From assembly GCA_001599295.1 (NCBI GenBank), contig BCGN01000011.1, positions 344,712 through 408,711 on the forward strand: 64,000 bases of DNA, in the 5' to 3' direction. This document shows positions 10,869 through 20,627 of the stretch, in pieces. The stretch's first letter is position 1; the number at the start of each line of letters is the position of its first letter. The position numbers were made by a program, and so were the translations under genes. The notes under the pieces were generated by a model. That model made no database searches and was not told the DNA's origin. It saw only the letters and a list, made by a program, of their open reading frames with translations. This DNA comes from Sporopachydermia quercuum. Taxonomy: Eukaryota > Ascomycota > Sporopachydermiomycetes > Sporopachydermiales > Sporopachydermiaceae.

Positions 10869-10875
10869 GGGTGCA
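10869..10875 (-). promoter_or_regulatory. TGCACCC, Aft1/2-type core
   Basis: GGGTGCA on the plus strand equals the TGCACCC iron-responsive element core of S. cerevisiae Aft1/Aft2. It lies about 1.4 kb upstream of FTR1. A single 7-mer in 5 kb can occur by chance, and Aft-type regulation may not exist in this lineage. Confidence 0.25.
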
Positions 10876-12307
10876 GATACTAAAGAAGGAAGCAACCCTT
10901 TCTTTATTGTTAGGAAGCTATGTGAATTAACTACATCTCTCCTTTATAAAAAAAACCTATATCAACTATGAAAACGGTGTGTTATATTCAGGCCATCTGG
11001 AATCTTTCGAGATTTATATTGTATACCACTGTCGTTATATCTTTTCTGTATAAACTGATTTGAGATATAAACTGTAACTGGATAACGTAAAGTATATATG
11101 ACTAAATGCTTAATTATAATGCTTAACTTTAAATAAGTCTTGGCAATCCTGAGCTAAGTTGATTTTTTATTCTAGTAAAAGGAACTCGAAGTAGGGATGA
11201 AAGTAGGTTCAATAAGTAATATTATTCTTACTATGAATGATATTCTTTCTGGTTCTGAAAAACATCGAAGTTCAAAGTTCAGTACAAGAAGAGAATATCT
11301 TGAAATTGTTATTTCTACGTGGAGAAAGTTGAAGAAAACTGATGAAGATGTTTAATTTTCAACCGAATATAGTATCTACAGAAAAAAATGAAAGAAACAA
11401 AAGGATGCTTGATGAATGGTGATCATTATAAAGGATATTATGAGATATGGTTAGTTCAATTCTGAGGAGTTAGCCATGGAAATAAAGTGAACAGCTCTCA
11501 TTGTCTAACATTTTGCAGGAAATCTGGTAAATCAGGAAATTCTGCTTCTACAGGCAACATCATTNAATCAGTGGCATCTAGAACAGTTAGNTAACCCCCT
11601 GAATTGATTATGCATTACTATAGATACATAGAATTCAATCAATATTAGCAAACCTTCTATTTGCTGAAATTTCTAGTTGAAATGAGTTTTCATCTCAATA
11701 TGTATTCTAAATAAAGTAACCTGATGCTTCAGCGCTGCTTTGCTAGCGAGAAAAATCATGAACGGCTTCATCTGAAACTAAGAAAAGATTGAATGAAAAC
11801 TTGATTGATTTATGTATGAACTTTATTACTATGGATGATTATTTCCCGCTTTCAAACGATTTGTACAGAAGAAAATTAGTATAGTATAGTTAAAGTTGTA
11901 AACCTTGCTAACATTTGATGTGCGATATACTCTTATTTCAATTTACATTTTAGAATTAGCATAGCGTATGAATAAGGTTTTACATCAACTATCGTACAAT
12001 GGAAATTTGAATCAATTGAATAACATTTTTTTCCTTCCTTTCAACATTCACTTACTTAGTTAGAACTAATCCTAATTCATTATATATACTGGTATAGCTG
12101 CAATTATTCATAGCATCATACAAATTATAACATGCTGCTTCTTTTGCAACATTCATTTCAATTTGATAGTTCTATCGTCAATTCTGTTCTATGGTTTGAA
12201 TATTAGCATTAGCCGATATTTCTCTTTTATTTGTATTCGTTCTATTCAATATTCTTATCAAATAGAACAAATATTATCAAATCCTATATCATATATAAGT
12301 CTCCATC

Positions 12308-13465
12308 ATGGTTAATAGAGTATTTTCACCGCAGGTGTTCTTTATTGTCTTCCGTGAGACTTTAGAGGCATCCATCGTTGTCTCAGTTTTACTTGGTTTC
12401 TTAAAGACTGGTTTAGGAGGAGCCAAGGACAAAACTATTTATAAAAAACTTGTCAAACAGGTGTGGATCGGGTCTTTTCTAGGCCTGTTTATATGTTTGG
12501 CGATTGGTGGTGCGTTCATCGGTGTTTTCTATTCGTTAGGTAAAGATCTTTGGGGTAAATCAGAAGATCTTTGGGAAGGTATCTTCTGTTTGATTGCTAC
12601 CATTATTATTACACTTATGGGATTGCCATTGTTGAGAATTAATAAGATGCAAGAAAAATGGAGAGTCAAATTGGCCAAATCTCTTGTTGCCAAGAGAGAA
12701 AATAGAAGGGACAGATTGAAGATTGGTTACTGGGGTAAGAAATATGTGATGTTCTTTTTACCTTTGATTACTGTACTTCGTGAAGGTCTTGAAGCTGTGG
12801 TCTTCATTGGTGGTGTGGGATTGGCTACCCCTGCTACTTCTTTCCCATTGCCAGTTGTTATTGGCTTAATTGCTGGTATTGCTGTTGGTGTTCTCATCTA
12901 CTACGGTAGTGCTTTTGTTTCAATCAAAGTGTTTTTGATCATTTCCACTTGTATCTTGTATTTAATTTCTGCTGGTTTATTTTCCAGAAGTGTTTGGTAC
13001 TTTGAAAGTTATATGTACAACAAGAAGACAGGTGGTGATGCTTCTGAAAATGGTTCCGGTCCTGGTACTTATGATATCTCTCGATCTGTTTGGCACGTTA
13101 ACTGTTGCAATCCTGAAACCGATAATGGTTGGGATGTCTTCAATGCTTTATTAGGCTGGCAAAATTCCGCCACTTATGGCTCCGTTATTTCTTATAATGT
13201 CTACTGGATTTTCTTGATGTTAGTCATTGCAGTCTTAATATTTGAAGAAAGGACTGGACATTTACCTTTCTTGAAGCCTGGTCAATCCTTAAAGTTCTGG
13301 AAGAAACATGATGATGTTTCTAAAGATGCTGAGATCATCAAGAAAGCTGAACAAGCTGATATCTTCAGGGAGATTCAGGAGCAAGAAGCTTTGAAAAATA
13401 CTGGTAGTTCTGAAGAGTCAACTGGAAGTTCGAACAAAGACGTCGAGTTGAAGGAAGTTAGTTGA
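12308..13465 (+). CDS. FTR1: High-affinity iron permease Ftr1
   Basis: A 385-residue protein with about seven membrane helices, the OFeT permease family. The two family iron-binding motifs are present: RETLE (16-20) in the first helix and REGLE (158-162) in the fourth. The exoplasmic region HVNCCNPETDNGWD and the segment FEERTGHLPF are highly conserved in yeast Ftr1. The acidic, Ser-rich C-terminal tail is cytoplasmic. The length is close to S. cerevisiae Ftr1 (404). Ftr1 forms a plasma-membrane complex with the ferroxidase Fet3 and takes up the ferric iron that Fet3 makes. The divergent FET3 neighbour completes the functional pair. The ATG at 12308 begins directly at the conserved N-terminus. 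Confidence 0.96.
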   Translation: MVNRVFSPQVFFIVFRETLEASIVVSVLLGFLKTGLGGAKDKTIYKKLVKQVWIGSFLGLFICLAIGGAFIGVFYSLGKDLWGKSEDLWEGIFCLIATIIITLMGLPLLRINKMQEKWRVKLAKSLVAKRENRRDRLKIGYWGKKYVMFFLPLITVLREGLEAVVFIGGVGLATPATSFPLPVVIGLIAGIAVGVLIYYGSAFVSIKVFLIISTCILYLISAGLFSRSVWYFESYMYNKKTGGDASENGSGPGTYDISRSVWHVNCCNPETDNGWDVFNALLGWQNSATYGSVISYNVYWIFLMLVIAVLIFEERTGHLPFLKPGQSLKFWKKHDDVSKDAEIIKKAEQADIFREIQEQEALKNTGSSEESTGSSNKDVELKEVS

Positions 13466-14668
13466 TTTATGTAAGAAACTTCACTTAATTGTTAATGATG
13501 AAGATTGATGGTGTTTTATTTTATAGGGGGTATAAATGTATAAATTATGTTACCAATAAGCTTAATATTGAAAGCGAAGATTATGTCATGACTTTGAAAT
13601 TGAAATACTGAAGAATTCAATCTTTATTTCGTAGGGCGCCCTGAATTGTTGTATTAGTATGAAAATTAGTATTATAGAAGTCCCATTGATTGTCAATATG
13701 TGATAGTCAATAGTGTATCAGTTTCACAAATAGTGTCTATTGTCATGCAAANTATAATAATAGTGTCTCTCTCAATAAATCTAAAGAGATTGGAAGTATC
13801 ATTTCTCTCTACTTTCTTTGAATCTCACTTCGTTCCTTGTTTCAGGAATAGATGCTTCCTACATATACTATCAATTATCTCCTGTATTGTTCATTCACAT
13901 AAAAGCAGAATCATACATAGAACACTCAACTATTTTCCCAAAACAGTAAAAACAACCTATTTTATAACCTGCGAAGTAGAAATTTATTTTATTAGTAAAA
14001 CACTGTAAAACACTGTATTTATTGATTCGAATGCTAAGTAAAACAATGACGATCCATATATCAGTCTATCACAAAGTATCATCATGTCTCCAGTATTTGG
14101 AATTGAATTCACCTTTGAGTACACTTCAATGGCAAGCTAACTAACCGGAGCGCATCCTTGTCATACATATGCTTTTCATAGAAGCAGTTTTCAGTTTAAA
14201 TCATTTCCTTTGCGGCAGTCCATAAAATCTCCTCTTCTGTCTCATAGGCATATTGTGTGTAGACATTCGTTCATTCATAAGGATGAGCTCATTTTTACAC
14301 TCATACGGTTTCTGGTATTCGATTTGGAATCGGATTCTCCCTTCTTCTTCTATTGGACATTCTTTCATTGATAGGCCATTTGTTTAGATCAAAGATTCAG
14401 TTTATTCTATTCTCTCTTGCAGCCGTACTTTCGATTCGAAAGCATGCTTGTATGGCGGTTCTTTCCTGGTATCCGAAAACCTAAGGTTAACCTATCTTCA
14501 AACAGGAAATCCACTTTTCAATGACCTTTTATTTTTTATCATGAGAACGATACTAACATAAACAATTAACCACAAGCAGTGCAGTAATACAATACAACAA
14601 CATTTAACATATCTACAAAAAATCATCTACCAAATAATTTGACAAAACTCATTCTATTCTACACACAA
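13466..14668. other. Convergent intergenic region (FTR1 / POB3)
   Basis: Nothing gene-like. There is a short tandem duplication of TAAAACACTG near 13997-14018. A 102-codon ORF at 13700-14008 is Ile/Ser/Phe-rich noise. Confidence 0.55.
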
Positions 14669-16291
14669 TCATTTTTTAGATCTCTTCTTAGGCCTATCAT
14701 CATCAGAATCGCTCATATTACTATCACTTCCACCGGTGGCTTCAGAATCAAACTCTTCAGCAATATCATCATCGTCATTACTATCAGCATTAAAATCCTC
14801 ATCATCAGATTCCGAATCGTCATCGGCACTACCCATTTCAACATCGTCATCGTCAGANTCCGTTACAGGTAAATCCGTGAATTTCTGTTCATTCAAATCA
14901 TTCTTCAACTTGATTCCTTTACTCTTGATGTATGCTTCTAATAACTGCTGTTCTTCCCTTGAAATGTTAGAGAATTGTTGCTCTCCAGCACCAGATTTCA
15001 ATGTAATCACCAAATCAAACGTTTTTGACGAGACAGTTGATGAGCCATTCACTCTAGATAATGTAATGAAGGCGATTTCAGAGTAGGGAATATAAACAGT
15101 AGGTTTCGGTATGAAGAGGAAACATTTCTCCAAAGGATATAAATGACCTTCAGAAGCTTTCAGCGAACAGCTAACGCAAGGATCAGCGTTTTTACTCATA
15201 AATGATGATGGAACAATAACTTTTCTGCCAGTTAAACCCATGAAAATTTGAGACACTACTTCATGAGTTGCTTGATCGTACTTCATTTTCAATCCTTTCT
15301 CTTTGAACGATTCTTCGAACTCTTGTTCATCAACATTTAATTCTAATTCCAGTTCCTCATCGCGGAAAAATTGCATTAGTAAATAAGGATATCTTGTTTG
15401 TCCTTGACGTAAAGGAGGATCGATTTGAACGACCAATACATGATGAATGCCATCAGCTCTTGGCAAAGAGAACATCTTTTGGATTTGACGATATTGAATT
15501 TTATAGTCATAAGTTTTACCACGTAATCGCAATGAACTGCGATACATATCGATATCATATTTACCTCTTGGTGTGATGAAGAAGATTTCTTGGAAGGAAG
15601 CTGCTGCTTCCCCAGCAACAACACCAATATCAGCTTTCTCTTTGACCTGTTCATAGAATAACTGTGCAGCACTTTGTTCTTCGTTCTCTTCGTTTTCTTC
15701 TTCATTTTCGTCATTGCCATTCTCTGGTTTATCTTCCTTCGTTACAGTACCAGGGACATGAAATCTTAGTTCAACTAATTCATCACCGGCTTTGTTTCGC
15801 TCACTTGCAATGTTTAGTTCAATTGCCACTTCTGTTTTAGCGGTCAAATTGGTATTACTAACTTCATTATAAGGGATTTCAAAAGCTGGTCGATTAGCAA
15901 CTTGAAACACCATTTCTGACTTAGCAAACTCAACTTTGCCCCAATTCCAACCTCGTACGCTGTGTTCACGATGTTCTAGTAGTGCTTTGAAATTTCTTTG
16001 TATTGACTGTCGAACTGGTTGGAAGTCATCTTCTGCAAATCCATCAAACACAATTACACCTCTTGTCTTCGATTGAACTCTCAATTCGTATCCTCTTGAT
16101 CCTCTGCTCCAAGAAACACCTACTATTTCACTTGATGGNAGTAAGAATGGTTCATTGATGTTTGATGCACTTCCACCCGCGTTGTGATTTGAGCCTTTCC
16201 AACCAAGACCAGAATCGGCAAATCTGACTTTGCCAGAGTTTCGGGATTGATTCAAGTAGATTTTCTCAAACTGGTCGACATGGAGACTCAT
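14669..16291 (-). CDS. POB3: FACT complex subunit Pob3 (SSRP1 family)
   Basis: A 540-residue protein. The start at 16291 (MSLHVDQFEKIYLNQS) matches the family N-terminus. The open frame extends 23 codons further upstream, but that stretch is not conserved. Recognisable blocks are the N-terminal segment with SGKVRFADSGLGWK, the HSVRGWNWGK segment, the TPRGKYDIDMY and PPLRQGQTRYPYL segments of the middle double-PH domain, and a strongly acidic C-terminus ending in a KKRSKK-type nuclear signal. With Spt16 it forms FACT, the histone chaperone that reorganises nucleosomes during transcription and replication. As in other yeasts there is no HMG box. Two codons contain N. Confidence 0.95.
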   Translation of the reverse strand: MSLHVDQFEKIYLNQSRNSGKVRFADSGLGWKGSNHNAGGSASNINEPFLXPSSEIVGVSWSRGSRGYELRVQSKTRGVIVFDGFAEDDFQPVRQSIQRNFKALLEHREHSVRGWNWGKVEFAKSEMVFQVANRPAFEIPYNEVSNTNLTAKTEVAIELNIASERNKAGDELVELRFHVPGTVTKEDKPENGNDENEEENEENEEQSAAQLFYEQVKEKADIGVVAGEAAASFQEIFFITPRGKYDIDMYRSSLRLRGKTYDYKIQYRQIQKMFSLPRADGIHHVLVVQIDPPLRQGQTRYPYLLMQFFRDEELELELNVDEQEFEESFKEKGLKMKYDQATHEVVSQIFMGLTGRKVIVPSSFMSKNADPCVSCSLKASEGHLYPLEKCFLFIPKPTVYIPYSEIAFITLSRVNGSSTVSSKTFDLVITLKSGAGEQQFSNISREEQQLLEAYIKSKGIKLKNDLNEQKFTDLPVTXSDDDDVEMGSADDDSESDDEDFNADSNDDDDIAEEFDSEATGGSDSNMSDSDDDRPKKRSKK

Positions 16292-18527
16292 TTTTGCTAC
16301 GGTTGATAGGATATATAACCGCTGTGATATTTGATGTAGGACGGATGAGTTCCTGGTCAACTATTGTACAAACAGTAAACTAGTGACTACAAATAAGATA
16401 TTCCAATGATATTCAAAACTTCCAGTACAGCTAAGCGGATTCAAAAGTACAAGCAATATAAATGATGACTATTAGCGATTAATGGCAACAACTCTTTTTT
16501 CAATTGATTGCGATACGCGTAACAAGAACGAAAAACCTGCTTGATTCTTATACACCCAAAAATCTGGAGATGAAAATGGTTTTCTGATTATATAATCATT
16601 GATTTTTTCATTTCGTCCCAAATTAGATGGGTTCCTAACAAAGTCCAATCTATCCCTAGCAGGTGACCTCAAGTAAACCATACTCATCACTCAGCGCGTC
16701 ATCATACCATCATATCGTCCAATAAGGGGTGATGACTCCACTTCGCCTTTGTCCCTGAGAGTACAGTTTTTAACAGAAACGTTTACTTCTTTAACCAAGC
16801 TATTAGCTGTATAAATAAGTGGGCTACAGAAGTGAAACAATGGTTACATTTTTCGAACCAATGTAATTAATATAGCAATTGATCCAGATTCCTGGGGCTA
16901 GAATGAAAATTTTCCTTTCGCGATGAACTAACATGACTCGTAATTATTGCCCGTTACAACATTTAAGCCCTATTCGGTTCTTTGACTGAAAACAGATGGT
17001 TACCCGAGCCAAGCAAAAGTTTCGTCCTTTCGTCATCCAAAACGTCTACATGCTACCCAGAATATCGCAATTTAGGATGAATTTTTATCAAAAAATCGAC
17101 ATTCAAAAGATCTGTTTCTTCCCTATTTTCAGCAATTGAATTTAAACAACAGAAAATGAAAAATTCGTTAATTAAATTGGATGTATCTCCAACTGACAGA
17201 CCCTCCCGGAATAACTATAAGTTTGCTTTCAGAAAGTGTAAACCTTATTAGTATGGGGAATAAATCAAGTGATAGCCGATCGAATTCAATCTTTCGGCTT
17301 AACTTCTGTTTCTAATTACTGGATTTCGCTATCACATCAAATTGTCTTTCTTAATAGCGATATAATTGTATGTAAACAGTGTTTGTTCTGATTATTGTAT
17401 TGGCATCTTCATTGCTTAGCAGCTATAGTCTTCACATATCTCTCTTTTTTTCTTGACATAGAACATATGCGATCAATTGATCACACATTTCTGCAGCCAG
17501 GTACGAAAGAAAGTTCAATATATATCACATATTTCAGACCCTATTATCCACTATTAGACCCAGCTTCTGGTAATTCTTTCTTAATTAACGAAGCATATCA
17601 ACATCACCAAGGAATAATTAGGCCCCAAGCATGTTCTGTTCTATTCCCATCGAATTAACTAATAAAACTTCGATTCTTCGATAACCATTTACCCTGTCTT
17701 TCGCTCCAATTCTACTTATTGAACTTTATGTAAATTGCTATACTGCTCATAGTTATTACTATCTTCGTAAGGCTCTTCCTTGTTACATGATAGACCCTCC
17801 CCCAAAACCCCAATTCATACTATTGTTCCGAATCCAAACTTTAATCCTAAAGTTCCCCCCAGTTGGATTACACCTTGGATCGGCCATGTTTTCAATTAAC
17901 CTTTCTTTTTCCCTGTAATAAAAAATATAATTAAATATTCTTAAAACTTTGGCCATTTTTGACCCTATCTTTACAACACCAATCCACAGGACATACAGAC
18001 CCCATTCTTTATTCTTCCTTCTTTTGTTCAGGCCCTCTTCTCCTAACATTTACACTCCTGCAAACCTTATTTTCCGCACCTGAATATCCCAACTCTGCTT
18101 GTCTGGGGGTTATTTGCCTTTCATAAATCGAAAAACTGGTAAAATGGCTATATAAGCTACAATTTCTCCACTTTCAATGGTTTCTTAATAAATTATTCCA
18201 GTTCTCCATACATTTCCCTNCTTTTATTGGTTTGGTTTTTTGGCTTGTTTATTACGCATCATCACATCATATCTNCCACTCATAATAGGCTGTACTGTTG
18301 ATTTGGTTTATTCTGTTTTTTCCATTGAAGAATCCTGAATAATTCGAATCCTGTACTAACGAGTTATTTCAGTAAAACACCTTAAGATCCATTGAAATAA
18401 AAATATCANTAGCTAGCGTCTATTATTCATAAGTTTATTATATACCTAGACAAAGGATTACCATTCTTATTCTCATTATCACCGTCACAGTCAGCATTGC
18501 AGATCACAAACACACCATATTATCAAA
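16292..18527. other. Divergent intergenic region (POB3 / DAK)
   Basis: No confident gene. It holds the POB3 and dihydroxyacetone kinase promoters. The 1 kb before the kinase is pyrimidine-rich on the plus strand. A 71-codon ORF (minus, ATG at 16687) is of unknown value. TACTAAC followed by TTTCAG at 18354-18372 could belong to a 5'-UTR intron, but no partner site is certain. Confidence 0.5.
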
Positions 18528-20294
18528 ATGCCAAAGGAATTTCAAATACCCGAAAACGTTTTGACTGCTTTGAAAGCAGTTGTTAAAGCTAACCCAGACG
18601 TTGTATTAATAGAATCCCAAAAAGTCATCTATAAGGCAACCGCCCCCGGGGAGAAAAGAGTATCGGTTGTATCCGGTGGTGGCTCAGGACACGAACCAAC
18701 TCATGCTGGATATGTTGGAAAGAACATGTTAGATGCCGCTGTGTGCGGAAATGTGTTTGCATCCCCAAGCACTAAACAGATTTTTGCTGCAATTGAAACT
18801 GTCAGTGATATCGAGAAAGGAACCTTGTTGGTTGTCAAGAACTACACCGGTGATGTTCTCAATTTTGGATTGGCAGGAGAAAGAGCTAACGGAGCAGGAT
18901 TCAACGTAGAAGCAGTAATTGTTGGTGATGATGTTGCCGTTGGCAGAAAGAAGGGCGGATTAGTTGGCAGAAGAGGAATTGCTGGCACTGTTTTAGTTCA
19001 TAAAGCGGCAGGTACTGCTGCTCAACTTGGTAAGGACCTTTCTCAAGTAAAGCAAGTTGCTGAAGCTGTTAAAGATAATCTAGTATCAATTGGCTCATCT
19101 TTAGATCATTGCGTTATTCCTGGCCGAAAATTCGAATCTGAAATTGGTGCTGATGAAATGGAAGTTGGTATGGGTATTCACAATGAGGCAGGTGTCTATA
19201 AATTATCACCAATTCCAAGCGCTGAAGAGTTATTGTCAAAACATATGTTACCTATGCTTTTAGCGGAAGATGATGAAGATAGATATTTTGTCCCCTTCAA
19301 GAAGGAAGATGAAGTTGTTTTGCTGATCAACAATTTGGGAGGAACCTCTAATTTGGATTTATTTGGAATTGCTCAGTTGGCCTTACAATTATTGGACGAC
19401 AAGTATTCTATTAAGCCAAAGCATGTACTAGTTGGTACTTATATGACAGCATTGAATGGACCAGGTTTTTCTGTTACCTTATTAAATGTTTCTAGAGCAA
19501 CTGAATCTCTGAAACAACAAGGGTCTGAACTCTCAGTGTTGGATTTACTTGTTGCACCATCAGATGCCCCTGGCTGGATTAACATCCCAGTAGGAACCGG
19601 CAGTAAGCACGAAGCATCAACCGCTCAAGGTAAATCAACTGCACTTCATACCACTGATGCAGGCAAGTTTTCATTTGAAACCTTCAATGANNTATTGCGA
19701 AATGGAGCTAAAGGTGTTGCTGAAGCTGAACCTACTGTTACCAAGTATGACACTATTGTAGGTGATGGTGACTGTGGTACTACACTTTTAGCAGGTGCCG
19801 ATGCTATTACTGCAGCTTTAGATGACAAATCGATTCCTTCTGATTCATTAGCAGCTGCTGTCACCAAATTAGCTGATTTGGTTGAAGATAGTATGGGAGG
19901 TACTTCTGGTGGCCTTTACTCTATTTTCTTATCCGGTTTAGTTAAAGGGATTCAAAGTGAAATTGGTGGAAACGAAGTGAACGTTGAGAATATTGCTAAA
20001 GCTTTAAATATTGCTAAGGACACTTTATTCAAATACACTAGAGCCAGAGTTGGTGACCGAACTGTTATTGATGCTTTAGAGCCGTTTATTGATGAGTTAA
20101 CAAAAACTGGTGATGTTAAAGCTGCTGTTGCTGCTGCTAAGAAGGGTAGCGAATCTACTAAGGAATTAGGCGCTAAGTTTGGTAGATCAAGCTATGTTTC
20201 TGAGAACCAATTTGGTTCTGACGATGATAAGATTCCTGATCCTGGTGCCTATGGTTTGGCTGCTTTCCTTGAAGCTGCTTTTGCTAAATGGTGA
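18528..20294 (+). CDS. DAK1: Dihydroxyacetone kinase
   Basis: A 588-residue fused DhaK-DhaL kinase. The DhaK domain (about 1-340) carries GGGSGHEP (50-57) and the substrate-anchoring histidine in MGIHNE (His218). The DhaL ATP-binding domain (about 380-588) shows VGDGDCGTT, MGGTSGGLYSIF and RVGDRTVIDALEPF. The enzyme phosphorylates dihydroxyacetone with ATP in the cytosol, detoxifying it and feeding glycerol or methanol-derived carbon into glycolysis. The length is that of yeast Dak1/Dak2 (about 590). I cannot tell which paralogue it matches best, so the symbol is the generic one. Two adjacent N bases (19691-19692) blur two codons without shifting the frame. It is convergent with the next gene. 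Confidence 0.93.
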   Translation: MPKEFQIPENVLTALKAVVKANPDVVLIESQKVIYKATAPGEKRVSVVSGGGSGHEPTHAGYVGKNMLDAAVCGNVFASPSTKQIFAAIETVSDIEKGTLLVVKNYTGDVLNFGLAGERANGAGFNVEAVIVGDDVAVGRKKGGLVGRRGIAGTVLVHKAAGTAAQLGKDLSQVKQVAEAVKDNLVSIGSSLDHCVIPGRKFESEIGADEMEVGMGIHNEAGVYKLSPIPSAEELLSKHMLPMLLAEDDEDRYFVPFKKEDEVVLLINNLGGTSNLDLFGIAQLALQLLDDKYSIKPKHVLVGTYMTALNGPGFSVTLLNVSRATESLKQQGSELSVLDLLVAPSDAPGWINIPVGTGSKHEASTAQGKSTALHTTDAGKFSFETFNXXLRNGAKGVAEAEPTVTKYDTIVGDGDCGTTLLAGADAITAALDDKSIPSDSLAAAVTKLADLVEDSMGGTSGGLYSIFLSGLVKGIQSEIGGNEVNVENIAKALNIAKDTLFKYTRARVGDRTVIDALEPFIDELTKTGDVKAAVAAAKKGSESTKELGAKFGRSSYVSENQFGSDDDKIPDPGAYGLAAFLEAAFAKW

Positions 20295-20627
20295 TTGGAT
20301 TGGTTTGTTGAGTTGAAAGGAGCAATTGAAGCAGAGGAAAGCAAAGAAAGCAAGTAAATATTAACGAATGATTTTACATGATTTATAAAGCATTTGATGT
20401 GTTGTAGAATAAAATAAGTCAATAATTTTCAATAATTGTAGACTTGACTAGTTGATGGATGTTATAATAAAAGTAGACTCATTTCATAATACCCTATTTC
20501 CCCTGTAATAACTATAATATATAAAATACTTATACCATCTTTACATAACCATCTCTGCCTCGTAAAACATCCTCTTGGCCTTAATCTTACACACTAATAA
20601 AATACATTAAACCTACATCACCAAAAT
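20295..20627. other. Convergent intergenic region
   Basis: A 333-bp AT-rich 3' flank shared by the kinase and the membrane-protein gene. Nothing else seen. Confidence 0.6.

Larger units (their letters stand above)
7278..12307. other. 5 kb gene-poor divergent region between FET3 and FTR1
   Basis: No ORF here looks like a gene. The longest (115 codons, minus strand, 8030-8377) is Ser/Phe/Tyr/Asn-rich with no recognisable motif. The interval is AT-rich and must hold both iron-uptake promoters. It contains one ATCAGATAA GATA-type iron-regulator consensus, one GGGTGCA Aft-type core, a 16-bp direct repeat, a 13-bp tandem duplication and a 10-bp-arm inverted repeat, each listed separately. No tRNA or transposon end seen. 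Confidence 0.6.

Noticed and set aside
16472-16687. 71-codon minus-strand ORF upstream of POB3 (MSMVYLRSPARDRLDF and on)
   Set aside because: Composition is plausible, but it matches no family I know, and ORFs of this size are common in the window by chance. It deserves a database search, not a gene call.
17368-18372. 5'-UTR intron for the dihydroxyacetone kinase (GTATGT at 17368, TACTAAC at 18354, TTTCAG at 18367-18372)
   Set aside because: The implied intron of about 1 kb is far longer than the others here (92-173 nt), and TACTAAC is expected several times by chance in this AT-rich window.
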